Below, piece by piece: positions 9,911 through 17,329 of a stretch of 64,000 nucleotides of DNA. How positions within the stretch are numbered: position 1 is the first letter of the stretch; the number at the start of each line of letters is the position of its first letter. Both the position numbers and the translations under genes were made by a program. The notes under the pieces are model-generated. The model had not been told where the DNA came from, did no database searches, and worked only from the letters and a program-made list of their open reading frames with translations. Source of the DNA: JBCBKU01 sp965267475 (GTDB lineage: Bacteria > Pseudomonadota > Alphaproteobacteria > Rhodobacterales > Rhodobacteraceae); assembly GCA_965267475.1 (NCBI GenBank), contig OZ254079.1, positions 3,472,001 to 3,536,000 on the forward strand. The letters are read 5' to 3'.

Positions 9911-11853
9911 CAGATGTCCACCACATTGAACGTCAAAGCGTGAAACAGCCAAAGACTGTCTGACGGCGTTCCGTTTCTTATGCCGGATAGCTCTCTCAGC
10001 ATTCTTAATGGGTTGACATACTTTTGAGTAGCAAACTCGCGACGAGAAATTGCGTATTTGTCGCCAGGCTCCAGGGCCGGATCGGCGAAGATCTCCTTGT
10101 GTGCAGATCGCGAGTACAGGAAAGTGAGGACAAACCTAGCGGCGAGATTTCCGGCCTCAACCTCCGGTCTGAGCTTGCTATTCCAATATTCTTCGCTTTC
10201 CACTCTTCCGAGAACTGTCTCAAAATGTGGATTGTTTTTTTTGATGACATCGACTTTGAAATTGTCTTTGAACTGCCCACGCGCAACGTTTATTGCGTCA
10301 TCCCGCCTCATGGTATTGGCGGAAAGGGCCGAAATGGTTCGGACGATGTAGTCGTCCAACTTACTCTCGAGGTGTGGGATAATGCCCCAACTAAGCCAGA
10401 GGGACTTGACGTAGTCGGCGGGTTTTCTGTCGTAGAAATACAGATAGTCAAATGTGTGAACTAAAAACTCCTCAACGTGATCCGAGAAAAGGATAACAAA
10501 CTCGTAGAGCTGGTCGTATTGTGTTTCGTCTGCATTGATTTTGTCGATGAATTCTGAGTCTTGGCTGCGGGCGTATGCAAGCAGCGTATCTAACAGTCCA
10601 AGTTTCGCTGCCTCGAGGAGATCGTCGGGAATGTATCTCGCAGAGACCTTGGAACCTTTCTCAGGGTGGAAGAAGTCGTCCTTGCTCTCCGGAAGCAGCA
10701 ACCCGAGCACTGGCTCCATTAGCTTATGTGTCATCTCATGCGTCATGGTCCTCAGCGACCATTCAAAAGAAGTAGCAAGATCGACCGATTCCAAAGGTAA
10801 ACTCAAAGAGTAGACGTCGTGTTTGAAGCTATCCCTTCCGCTGTAAAAGCAGATTGGGTTTGTCGGGCTAAGGGGTTCAGTTGGCGCATCCAGCAGATAA
10901 TCTTTATTCATCGTGGATTGCTTGAGGTCTGCTGGCCTTGATTTGAGAGCATACTCCTTCCCGTCGAGCAACTGCAGGCGACCGACAAAGTCGAAGGCGG
11001 TAAATCTTTCAGCTATCTTTGCAGCAACATTTCTTGCCGCAGTGCTCGCCATGCCAATCCCTAACGCCGAGTGTGGCCAATAATGCGACTCGCACATATC
11101 AATTGGCTGAATTCCTGAAAGGGCCTGAGAAGTGAACCGCGAAATAGCAGAGTTCGCGTTAATCACTCGGTAGTATGCCTCGTCGAGATAGAAGTGTCTG
11201 TCTGAATCGCTCGCCGTCTGAATGTCCTCCAAAGCACCACCGTAGTCGTCGAGCACTTTCTTCAAATCGGAAACCACCCAAGTGAAATGCAGACTTCCTC
11301 TCGATGCAGCGGCCAAGACATTTGTTTTTAGCTCAAGGTGTTTCGCGTCGAGTTTTCGATCATCCGACTTCACGCTGGCAAGCTCGAACTCATCGTAGGC
11401 AGACGGCACGTCGTTTCGATGAATGTCCATCTTGGCACATTGGCCATCGGTGAGCTTCCATTCCTCAAAATTTCTGGTCCCTCCAAGCAGTATTTTCCGA
11501 ATTATTTTTGCTTCCTTTAGGGTTCGAACCGAGAACAAGACATTGAATATTCCGAGGCTGCATAACACCCGAAGGCTTGTCAGCTGGTCGGCCACCAACG
11601 AGAGCAGTGAGATTTCAACCTCAACTGGGTTAAGCGCCGAGACAAAGAACAAATAGCCATCTCCATGAATATCGGGGGATGTGTCCGGAAGCTGATCGTC
11701 CTCCAGTCGCCAGATCGGCGACATCCTTGAATTTGCTTCCCACTTAGGAAGCAGCTCTTCAATATCGTGGTGTACGGAAATGCTAAGGTCGTATGCTGTG
11801 TTGGCGTCGTCGTACGTAAAGAAAAGGAACTTGCGACTGCTAGATATTTTCAC
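9910..11853 (-). CDS. Putative zinc metallopeptidase (HEXXH) of unknown family
   Basis: 647 residues from a GTG start. The only recognisable motif is His372-Glu373-Met-Thr-His376, within 'RTMTHEMTHKLMEP', an HEXXH zinc-peptidase signature preceded by a hydrophobic/basic helix. About 85 residues later, 'EEFLVHTFDYLYFYDR' (Glu461, Glu462, His466) could give the third metal ligand, as in gluzincins. The N-terminal ~350 residues match nothing I recognise and may be a sensor domain. There is no signal peptide or membrane segment, so it is cytoplasmic. It is coupled to the next gene by TGATG and followed by the SIR2 gene, which suggests a protease that activates or releases the NADase. Zinc binding is inferred from the motif; no peptidase clan is assigned. 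Confidence 0.65.
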   Translation of the reverse strand: MKISSSRKFLFFTYDDANTAYDLSISVHHDIEELLPKWEANSRMSPIWRLEDDQLPDTSPDIHGDGYLFFVSALNPVEVEISLLSLVADQLTSLRVLCSLGIFNVLFSVRTLKEAKIIRKILLGGTRNFEEWKLTDGQCAKMDIHRNDVPSAYDEFELASVKSDDRKLDAKHLELKTNVLAAASRGSLHFTWVVSDLKKVLDDYGGALEDIQTASDSDRHFYLDEAYYRVINANSAISRFTSQALSGIQPIDMCESHYWPHSALGIGMASTAARNVAAKIAERFTAFDFVGRLQLLDGKEYALKSRPADLKQSTMNKDYLLDAPTEPLSPTNPICFYSGRDSFKHDVYSLSLPLESVDLATSFEWSLRTMTHEMTHKLMEPVLGLLLPESKDDFFHPEKGSKVSARYIPDDLLEAAKLGLLDTLLAYARSQDSEFIDKINADETQYDQLYEFVILFSDHVEEFLVHTFDYLYFYDRKPADYVKSLWLSWGIIPHLESKLDDYIVRTISALSANTMRRDDAINVARGQFKDNFKVDVIKKNNPHFETVLGRVESEEYWNSKLRPEVEAGNLAARFVLTFLYSRSAHKEIFADPALEPGDKYAISRREFATQKYVNPLRMLRELSGIRNGTPSDSLWLFHALTFNVVDI

Positions 11854-11923
11854 TCAAAGAGGCCCCGCTCGAAATAGGTTTCGACGAGACTAGCTTTGTA
11901 ACGATGCAAATACCAGTTTTGTT

Positions 11924-12154
11924 CTAGCGACCTGTTCGGAGAAGGCCGGTTTTCTTCTCCACCTTGAAACGAGCAGGCTTTTTTGCAGCCGCCACTTTGG
12001 ACTTGGTGGTAGCGGCCACAACTTTCGCCCGCGCAGCTTTTTTGTCCGGCCCTTGCAACAGGCTGGCACCGTCCTCAAGTGAAGTAAGGACGTTTTTACC
12101 GGTGATCCGGCGCTTCCGAAAAAGCAGTTTTGTGTCACGCTGCGACAATGACAT
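11924..12154 (-). CDS. Small basic protein heading the SIR2/metallopeptidase operon
   Basis: 76 residues. The ATG is preceded by a good Shine-Dalgarno sequence (CAGGAG, 6 bases away). The protein is strongly basic, with Ala/Lys-rich segments in its C-terminal half resembling histone-H1-like tails, so nucleic-acid binding is possible. A second, longer frame overlaps it but lacks a ribosome-binding site. It ends 70 bases before the metallopeptidase gene, same strand. It could be a transcriptional regulator, an antitoxin-like inhibitor or a protease substrate of the operon; the sequence does not decide. Confidence 0.5.
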   Translation of the reverse strand: MSLSQRDTKLLFRKRRITGKNVLTSLEDGASLLQGPDKKAARAKVVAATTKSKVAAAKKPARFKVEKKTGLLRTGR

Positions 12155-12958
12155 TAAGAACTCCTGAGATTAACCGCGATCTCTGCCCCGGACCGCGTTC
12201 CGGAGTCAACCCCTCGGCTCCAACATGTAACTGAAACACTAAGAAATCAAGAACAATGCGTTCCCCGGGACCAAGTTTGTTGCATATGTGTGAAACCAAA
12301 TTTGACGGTATTCACAGCATACAAAAGTATACGCTTAAGTACCAAATGCGGCTAGTGGCACGGCTCGGAGAACGACAAATTCCCTGAAGGACAACCTCAA
12401 ACCAGCACCGCCCATGGTTCGTGGTGTCGAATGTCCGCTTTGTCGATTCAGTGAGGTTTCGCTGCACAGCAGCGAATTCACACTTTCCGCCCATCGCGGC
12501 GAATGCTGTGCCTGGCGCCAAGGTCTGAGGTGGGCTCAGAGACGTCATACCCTGCGAAACCCGCGAGCGTCAGCTATGGACCGGAAGCCCAATCCAAGAG
12601 CACCGTGCCAATGTCCGTTGAGCGGACAAAGCGCCCTTTCGCTGCGGCTGCGCCAATGGCAACTCTCACGGGAGGCTACCCTAACGGTGGGTCTTGACAG
12701 ACACATCCCTATTTTTGATCAACCTGAGCCTGGGTATTGCCGAGCGCACGTACCATCGGAACTGAATTGCAATTAAGTCCGCCCCTACGGATTCTACTCT
12801 CCTTTAACGTGCTTTTTGCGTTCAACCGAAAGTCCGCATTCCGGGCCTTGAAGCACGGCACGTTGATTTTGGAGATGTCATCGGACAGTTGTGCCTCAGC
12901 GACTAGTTTGGCACGTTGCAGAGATCGAGTTTCGCTCCCACGACGGAAGTTACGAATA
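12155..12958. other. Intergenic region between divergent genes
   Basis: About 800 bases between the SIR2 operon (-) and the pentapeptide-repeat gene (+). An open frame continues upstream of the pentapeptide gene from 12737, but it has no repeats and no good start; the RBS-preceded ATG at 12959 is preferred. The region holds copy 3 of the dispersed repeat (12622-12645) and presumably both promoters. Confidence 0.45.
12622..12645 (+). repeat. Dispersed intergenic repeat, copy 3
   Basis: This stretch contains GACAAAGCGCCCTTTCGCTGC, a more diverged member of the family at 2592-2614 and 8166-8189, in the same orientation. The SIR2 operon lies between copies 2 and 3. Confidence 0.4.
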
Positions 12959-13903
12959 ATGGCAAACCCTGAGCATTTGGATTGGCTAAAGACTGGTGTA
13001 CCCTTTTGGAACACGAAGCGAGCCGAATCCACGTTTGTACCGGACTTGTCTGGAGAGAGCCTAGGAGCGATCCCTCTTAGCGGCGTCAATTTATCCAAAG
13101 CGAACCTTGAAAGATGCCAATTCGGAGGGGGAAACCTCGCCAATGCCGACTTGTCTCACGCATCGGTTCGGTTCGCGGACTTTAGAGACGCAAACCTTGG
13201 CGGAGCCAATCTCACAAAGGCCGACTTCGAAGGCACATACTTCATGAAAACAATATTCAATGGTGCAGATTGTGCGGGAACAAATTTTGATGGGGCTGTC
13301 TTGTCGGGCGCCATCATGGAAGAAGCAGTCAACTTGGTACCGGGTCAGCTAAAGAAAACTCATGAAGCTGCTTCCGCGCGCCTACCATTCGAACTAACCG
13401 GAAGCAGCGATCAACCGCAGGAAGAGGTCGACAGTGATATTGACAAGCAAAAGTTCATTATTCGTCAGCGAATTGTCCAAAATTCAAGAGACTTAGCTGC
13501 GATTGCGGCGCTGCTAGTCCAGGACCTAGATCGTGAAATCGACCGGTTAGAATCTAGCCTTCCAAATGATGAAGTGCGGTACAACGACCATATCGGTTTC
13601 TTGGAGTTCTTGAAGCGAATTCGTGGTCGTGTGCTCAGTCTCGCGAAGGCACTAGAATTGGCATCGCAGGGCGCTACAGAGCCCGCTGTAGACCTAACGA
13701 AACACTTGGGTACCGAAGTCTCGACATGGTTAGCGGAGAACAAAAAAGAGTTTGTGGATTTGGGCATTAGAGTACCTGCCATGGGAGCTGCGGTTGCACT
13801 GCTTTCTCTTTGCGGAGCGAACATGGTCGTGGCGACCCCGGTGCTGATGGCGTTGTTTGGTGGGAAGAAAGTCGCCGACATTATCAAAGAAACAAAGAAG
13901 TAA
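12959..13903 (+). CDS. Pentapeptide-repeat protein with hydrophobic C-terminal segment
   Basis: 314 residues from the ATG at 12959 (GGAAG upstream). Residues 40-125 contain tandem pentapeptide repeats of the A(D/N)LXX type ('LSKANLERCQF', 'NLANADLSHAS', 'DANLGGANLTKADF'), which form a right-handed quadrilateral helix. The N-terminus has the 'W....R......PDLSG' lead-in common in such proteins. Residues 150-250 are charged and helical, and residues ~265-300 form hydrophobic helices ending in a Lys-rich tail. It may therefore be membrane-associated. Pentapeptide proteins with appended membrane helices occur in bacterial conflict systems, but a specific role cannot be assigned. It is monocistronic and part of the accessory region. 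Confidence 0.75.
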   Translation: MANPEHLDWLKTGVPFWNTKRAESTFVPDLSGESLGAIPLSGVNLSKANLERCQFGGGNLANADLSHASVRFADFRDANLGGANLTKADFEGTYFMKTIFNGADCAGTNFDGAVLSGAIMEEAVNLVPGQLKKTHEAASARLPFELTGSSDQPQEEVDSDIDKQKFIIRQRIVQNSRDLAAIAALLVQDLDREIDRLESSLPNDEVRYNDHIGFLEFLKRIRGRVLSLAKALELASQGATEPAVDLTKHLGTEVSTWLAENKKEFVDLGIRVPAMGAAVALLSLCGANMVVATPVLMALFGGKKVADIIKETKK

Positions 13904-14235
13904 GGTTTGGTCCGCTTCGGACGAAAACCTTCGCAAGCGGGGTTCTTAGAATCCTGACGATCTTTGCTCGATGGGGTCGGAACGCACTTCACTCAATCTT
14001 AAGCAGTTCAAATCGATCGCTTTTTGTCACTGGCGGCGATGTCCCACTTGAATCGAAAAACCTTGTGCGACAAACCTTTGGCGAAACTCGGTTTGATTTT
14101 GTCAAGTTTTGTTCGCAGCCCGAGGAGCGGACATTGGTACACAGCGCAGCATTAGGAAAGGTGGGCTCGGAGCTGCCATTCAAGGGGACTGCGAACTGGA
14201 GACTTTTTTGGCCGAGCGCCCTGCGCCGACCAGGA
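13904..14235. other. Intergenic region, no convincing gene
   Basis: 330 bases between convergent genes. An open frame runs through it on the + strand as an extension of a shadow of the pentapeptide gene; it has no start signal and no motif. Two short stretches (around 14125 and 14175) resemble the degenerate intergenic repeats seen elsewhere in the accessory region. Confidence 0.4.
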
Positions 14236-14493
14236 TCAATGGGAACCCTTCATTTCCTGGGTGGCTCGCATCGCTCGCATCCGAGACATGAGCTCATCCT
14301 CGCTTTCGCTATCTGATTTTTCGAGAAGGATACGTTCTCGGCCGAGGCGGAAGGCCACTCCGACCGTTTGAGGGCCAACCTCGCCTTTCTTTTGATCCGC
14401 CGGTCGGACAATAACGCTGTAGACAAACGTTGCATTTTGCGGTGGAAGGTTCTCGGCCTCTAAGCGTCGCAAACGGCCAAGGAGCTCTTTCAT
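14236..14493 (-). CDS. Small hypothetical protein downstream of the DUF5681 gene
   Basis: 85 residues with an ATG start, 20 bases after the stop of the DUF5681 pseudogene, same strand. The protein has a charged helical N-terminus (residues 1-15), a central beta segment ('ATFVYSVIVRPADQKKG') and an acidic/basic helical C-terminus. It contains no recognised domain. It is probably co-transcribed with the DUF5681 gene as part of the mobile-element cargo. Confidence 0.5.
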   Translation of the reverse strand: MKELLGRLRRLEAENLPPQNATFVYSVIVRPADQKKGEVGPQTVGVAFRLGRERILLEKSDSESEDELMSRMRAMRATQEMKGSH

Positions 14494-14513
14494 GTTTCGC
14501 TCCAGCTCATAAC

Positions 14514-14954
14514 CTAGTTTTGCACTTCCAGCGCCGTAATACGGGCCTCAAGATCGGACAGTTCGAGAATGCGGCGATACTGTTCGACCAACGCCATGAG
14601 TGAACTACCCTCAAGTGGACTAATTTCTCCATTCGATACCGCGGCCAGCACCGCTTGAGCTGTTACTGACGCTTCTAAGGCGTTTGTGATGAGTGGCAGG
14701 TTCAATTGGACTGGCCTGTCCTTCCTAGGGGGAGCTATTCGCTCAAGACAAAGCCTTAGTGCCGCAGTGTCTCCGTCTTTGGCGAGTTCGATCGCTTTCC
14801 GCGTCAGCTCTCCGGACTCACCGTCAAGGAGTTCCTAGGCGGCGAGAGTGGCCTTGTGGCGGGCGCCTCGCGGTCGGCCTGGGTTCCCCGCAGCGAAGGT
14901 GCCATTGGGGTTCCGGCCGGCCGTTTTCGTACCGTTGTTACGGTTGTCACTCAT
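14514..14954 (-). pseudogene. DUF5681-type protein interrupted by an in-frame TAG
   Basis: From the ATG at 14954 the frame reads 'MSDNRNNGTKTAGRNPNGTF...NPGRPRGARHKATLAA', the hallmark of DUF5681 proteins of phages and integrative elements. It then hits TAG (bases 14837-14835) and continues in the same frame as 'ELLDGESGELTRKAIELAKDG' to a natural stop at 14514. In intact relatives the position is usually Glu (GAG or GAA), so a single G-to-T change explains the break. No frameshift is seen. Either the gene is dead, a shorter C-terminal product is made from an internal start such as the ATG at 14705, or the base is a sequencing error. Total coding length without the stop would be about 146 residues. 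Confidence 0.75.
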
Positions 14955-15028
14955 GTCAGACCACCGCCTTATTTCAGCTGTTTCTGTCCGGTTTTGCAGA
15001 ATTTTTCGACCTCATCGTCTTTCACTCC

Positions 15029-15173
15029 GCGCACCTGCGCACCTTGTCGCGCACCAGGAAGATTGACGTGCGCGAGGTAGCGGGGGAAGCGCGCGTTGCG
15101 CCGAGCGTAAGCGAAAGGCGCAAGGTGCGTGGCGCAGTTGCGCACCACCACCTCTATGGGGGTGCGGGGGTTT
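15029..15173. repeat. Cluster of GCGCACC direct and inverted repeats
   Basis: GCGCACC occurs at 15029, 15037 and 15049 on the + strand. After a short gap come further GGTGCG and TTGCGCACC copies in both orientations, up to about 15173. The cluster fills the gap between the RepA-like ATPase gene and the DUF5681 gene, both transcribed leftwards. It could be a protein-binding array controlling the downstream genes, or iterons of a replication origin of the element. Neither is proven by sequence. Confidence 0.45.
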
Positions 15174-15183
15174 GGTGCGCAGC

Positions 15184-16509
15184 TCATTCAACCGACCTCG
15201 GATTGTTTGATCCAGGCGTGTAGTAGGGTACGCTACGATTGCTTTTTTTGTCGTTGTATGTCGCTACCTCCAGCACACCGGACCGCACCCAGGTACGCAG
15301 TATCTTCTTCACCCGGGTTTTTTTCCGCTTCCGCACAGCGTCGTTGTCACCTGGTTGTTCGTTGAGGCCACAGATGCGCGCAACCACACGGCCAAACCAC
15401 TCCGTCGCCTGCACGTTCTCGCGTCGTTTTTCAGGAGCCAGCGTGTCCGCCACATCTCGAACAAGCGCGGCCATTTCTGACGTGATCCCGTTGAACGCAT
15501 CCGGCCATTTCCACGGCGCCACCACACCGACGCTTTCGCCGTTTGCGATCTGAACCGAGCTTTTTCGAAACCAGCGGCTTACGTCCGCGCTGGGTGCAGC
15601 GAGATTGGACTCAATCTCTCCAATCCGAAAATACCGCCGGTGATCCTCCACGCCCGCTTGCTCCGCTTCGTCGGCACTCATGCCGACTAGGACACGATTG
15701 AAGCGACAGGTACCCCTAAGCGCGGAACCGCCGCGTGCATCGTCGATGGTGGGCGTGTTGCCCGTTGCCACCTTTCGCAAGTGATGGGTCAATCCGATGG
15801 CCACATCGGTTTCAGATGCCAGTTGCCTCAAGCGCAGCCCAAGTGCGCGGAACGCTTCGTTCGACTCTCCGGCGCGGCTCATGTCTTGCAGCGGATCGAA
15901 CTGCACAAGATCGAACGAATGAGTGCAGATTCGCTCATGTAGATGCTCCAAAGCCGATGCATTAAGAATGACGTCGCTACCTTTCTGCCCAACTAGGAAG
16001 AAATCGGGCCAGTCGATACCACTCTCGATCGCAAGGGTTTCGGCAACGATCGGCAATTCGACATCGAAATGCACGCAAATCGCCGCGACGCGTGCCTTAA
16101 GCGTGTCCAAGCTATCTTCTGCGTTGAAATACAGTACGCGCCTTGGCTTAGAACTGTGGCTAAAGACCTGTCCTCCACTCGCCATGTCGACGCTCTCTGC
16201 CAGTGCCAGAATGGATTTGCCAACCTTGGGTGACGCAACGGTCAAGCTGGTGTACCCGCGAGCAAAGAAGCGGCCGTAGACGAACCTGGTTGGTTCGATG
16301 GCTGCAGGGTCGAAGGCACCAAGGAATCCGAGCGGAGGATACTTTGGTGGCTCTCCGGCAGCGACAAACGCGGGCCCGGCCTCCAAAGGGGCAAATGGTC
16401 GCTCCTCGCAGCCAATCTCAGTTACACCTGAAACCGACTTTAGGAACATGTAATTCTCGTCCGATCGCAGATCACTGCGTGAGGAACATCTCCCGGCTTG
16501 GTGCTTCAT
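15184..16509 (-). CDS. RepA-like RecA-fold ATPase/helicase of a mobile element
   Basis: 441 residues. The P-loop 'ASPKVGKS' (92-99) follows 'RGYTSLTVASP'; 'YFNAED' (128-132) and the Walker B strand 'FDLVQFDPLQDM' (Asp205) follow; 'IGLTHHLRK' is typical of the hexameric RepA/RecA-like ATPases that act as replicative helicases in plasmids and integrative elements. The C-terminal ~90 residues are basic, resembling a winged-helix DNA-binding end. The ATG overlaps the stop of a 16-codon frame (ATGA). It lies in the same leftward cluster as the AlpA-like and integrase genes, which supports a role in replication or maintenance of the excised element. The start could instead be Met21. Confidence 0.8.
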   Translation of the reverse strand: MKHQAGRCSSRSDLRSDENYMFLKSVSGVTEIGCEERPFAPLEAGPAFVAAGEPPKYPPLGFLGAFDPAAIEPTRFVYGRFFARGYTSLTVASPKVGKSILALAESVDMASGGQVFSHSSKPRRVLYFNAEDSLDTLKARVAAICVHFDVELPIVAETLAIESGIDWPDFFLVGQKGSDVILNASALEHLHERICTHSFDLVQFDPLQDMSRAGESNEAFRALGLRLRQLASETDVAIGLTHHLRKVATGNTPTIDDARGGSALRGTCRFNRVLVGMSADEAEQAGVEDHRRYFRIGEIESNLAAPSADVSRWFRKSSVQIANGESVGVVAPWKWPDAFNGITSEMAALVRDVADTLAPEKRRENVQATEWFGRVVARICGLNEQPGDNDAVRKRKKTRVKKILRTWVRSGVLEVATYNDKKSNRSVPYYTPGSNNPRSVE

Positions 16510-16556
16510 GGCGAACCGCCATGCGTCATGAGCGCAACAAACTCATGCTCTGACAT
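16506..16556 (-). CDS. Short 16-codon frame overlapping the ATPase start
   Basis: ATG at 16556, preceded by AGGA, encodes MSEHEFVALMTHGGSP. Its TGA overlaps the ATG of the RepA-like ATPase gene as ATGA. This arrangement allows translational coupling or leader-peptide control of the ATPase. Its size leaves real doubt whether it is expressed. Confidence 0.35.
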   Translation of the reverse strand: MSEHEFVALMTHGGSP

Positions 16557-16627
16557 TTTCCTGACCGCCTGAAGAACGGCCTCTTCCCAGCATCTACACA
16601 AGCAGCCAGTGAACGCGAAAGGCTCTC

Positions 16628-16882
16628 TCATGCTGGTTCATCCGCCATGAACTTGAGAACAGCGGCGAACTCGTCGTCAGTAAGCGACCAAAGCGCCGCG
16701 ACGGCCGTGAAAACGCGCTCGCGTGGCGGCAAAAGGGCGTGCCATAAGGCGGCCACTTCCCACATGTTCGGCTCATCCAGGAGCGTCAGGGCGTAGCCGT
16801 GCACCTTGATTGCGCGTTTATGCCGGTCAGGGCAGTGCCGGCCGAAACCGGAACCGCTTATAGGAATGTGCTTGTTTTTCAT
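16628..16882 (-). CDS. Small hypothetical protein of the mobile element
   Basis: 84 residues from the ATG at 16882 (an upstream in-frame ATG at 16915 is less likely). It starts with a basic segment and ends with two amphipathic helices ('MWEVAALWHALL' and 'LTDDEFAAVLKFMADE'). No family is recognised. It sits between the AlpA-like gene and the ATPase gene on the same strand, as small accessory genes of integrative elements commonly do. Confidence 0.45.
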   Translation of the reverse strand: MKNKHIPISGSGFGRHCPDRHKRAIKVHGYALTLLDEPNMWEVAALWHALLPPRERVFTAVAALWSLTDDEFAAVLKFMADEPA

Positions 16883-17007
16883 GCTCGTGTGCCTGCTTGC
16901 GCAATGGCGGTTCATAGGCTTTGTCGAATCCGAGCCGCTCCTTTGCAGTTCGGGTTTCAGCCCCCGGGCGCCGCCAATGCGTCAGGGGTATTTCAAACGG
17001 CCTGGCC

Positions 17008-17247
17008 CTATCGGACTTGCGTTGCGCGTTCGATTGCCGTGCCAAGTTCCGACTGGCGCCAGCGCGTCATACGCCCAATCTTGATTGGCGGTGGAAGGTG
17101 TCCGCTGACAACGTACCGCCACACAGTCGACGTGGCACAATCGAGCAGATCCGCGACCTCTTTAACGTTCAAAAGCGGATCGAAACGTGGCCTGTCCTCG
17201 GCCATGACGCCCATGCTTCCACGATTTTCTTCATGATTCTTGTTCAA
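17008..17247 (-). CDS. AlpA/excisionase-like helix-turn-helix protein
   Basis: 79 residues. The core 'LLNVKEVADLLDCATSTVWRYVVSGHLPPPIKIGRMTRWRQSEL' is the AlpA/MerR-like winged HTH (split here: helix 1 from residue 26, recognition helix near 'STVWRYV', wing 'PPPIKIGRMTRWR'). These proteins regulate integrase expression or act as recombination directionality factors for P4-type integrases. Its position between the ATPase and integrase genes fits this role. Confidence 0.85.
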   Translation of the reverse strand: MNKNHEENRGSMGVMAEDRPRFDPLLNVKEVADLLDCATSTVWRYVVSGHLPPPIKIGRMTRWRQSELGTAIERATQVR

Positions 17248-17329
17248 AACTACCCCATCCGATCAAAGTTGCAGTGAGTGCAGATTGGCGCACGCCGTGC
17301 TTTCAATCTCCCCACGAAAAATCGGCGCG

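Noticed and set aside
8237..12721. Twelve-base direct repeat TATTTTTGATCA (8237-8248 and 12710-12721) flanking the SIR2 operon
   Set aside because: In a 64 kb sequence many 12-base repeats are expected by chance, and the left copy lies within the last codons of the SIR2 gene. It is not adequate evidence for an attachment site or transposition footprint.
12737..12958. N-terminal extension of the pentapeptide-repeat protein
   Set aside because: The frame is open, but it has no good start signal or recognisable domain and lies in DNA containing degenerate repeats. The ATG at 12959 has a ribosome-binding site.
13810..14316. 168-residue + strand frame after the pentapeptide gene
   Set aside because: It begins inside the pentapeptide gene in a different frame and runs through degenerate intergenic sequence without any conserved motif.
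16827..17045. 72-residue minus-strand frame between the AlpA-like gene and the small hypothetical gene
   Set aside because: It overlaps both neighbours in another frame, has no clear ribosome-binding site and no motif.
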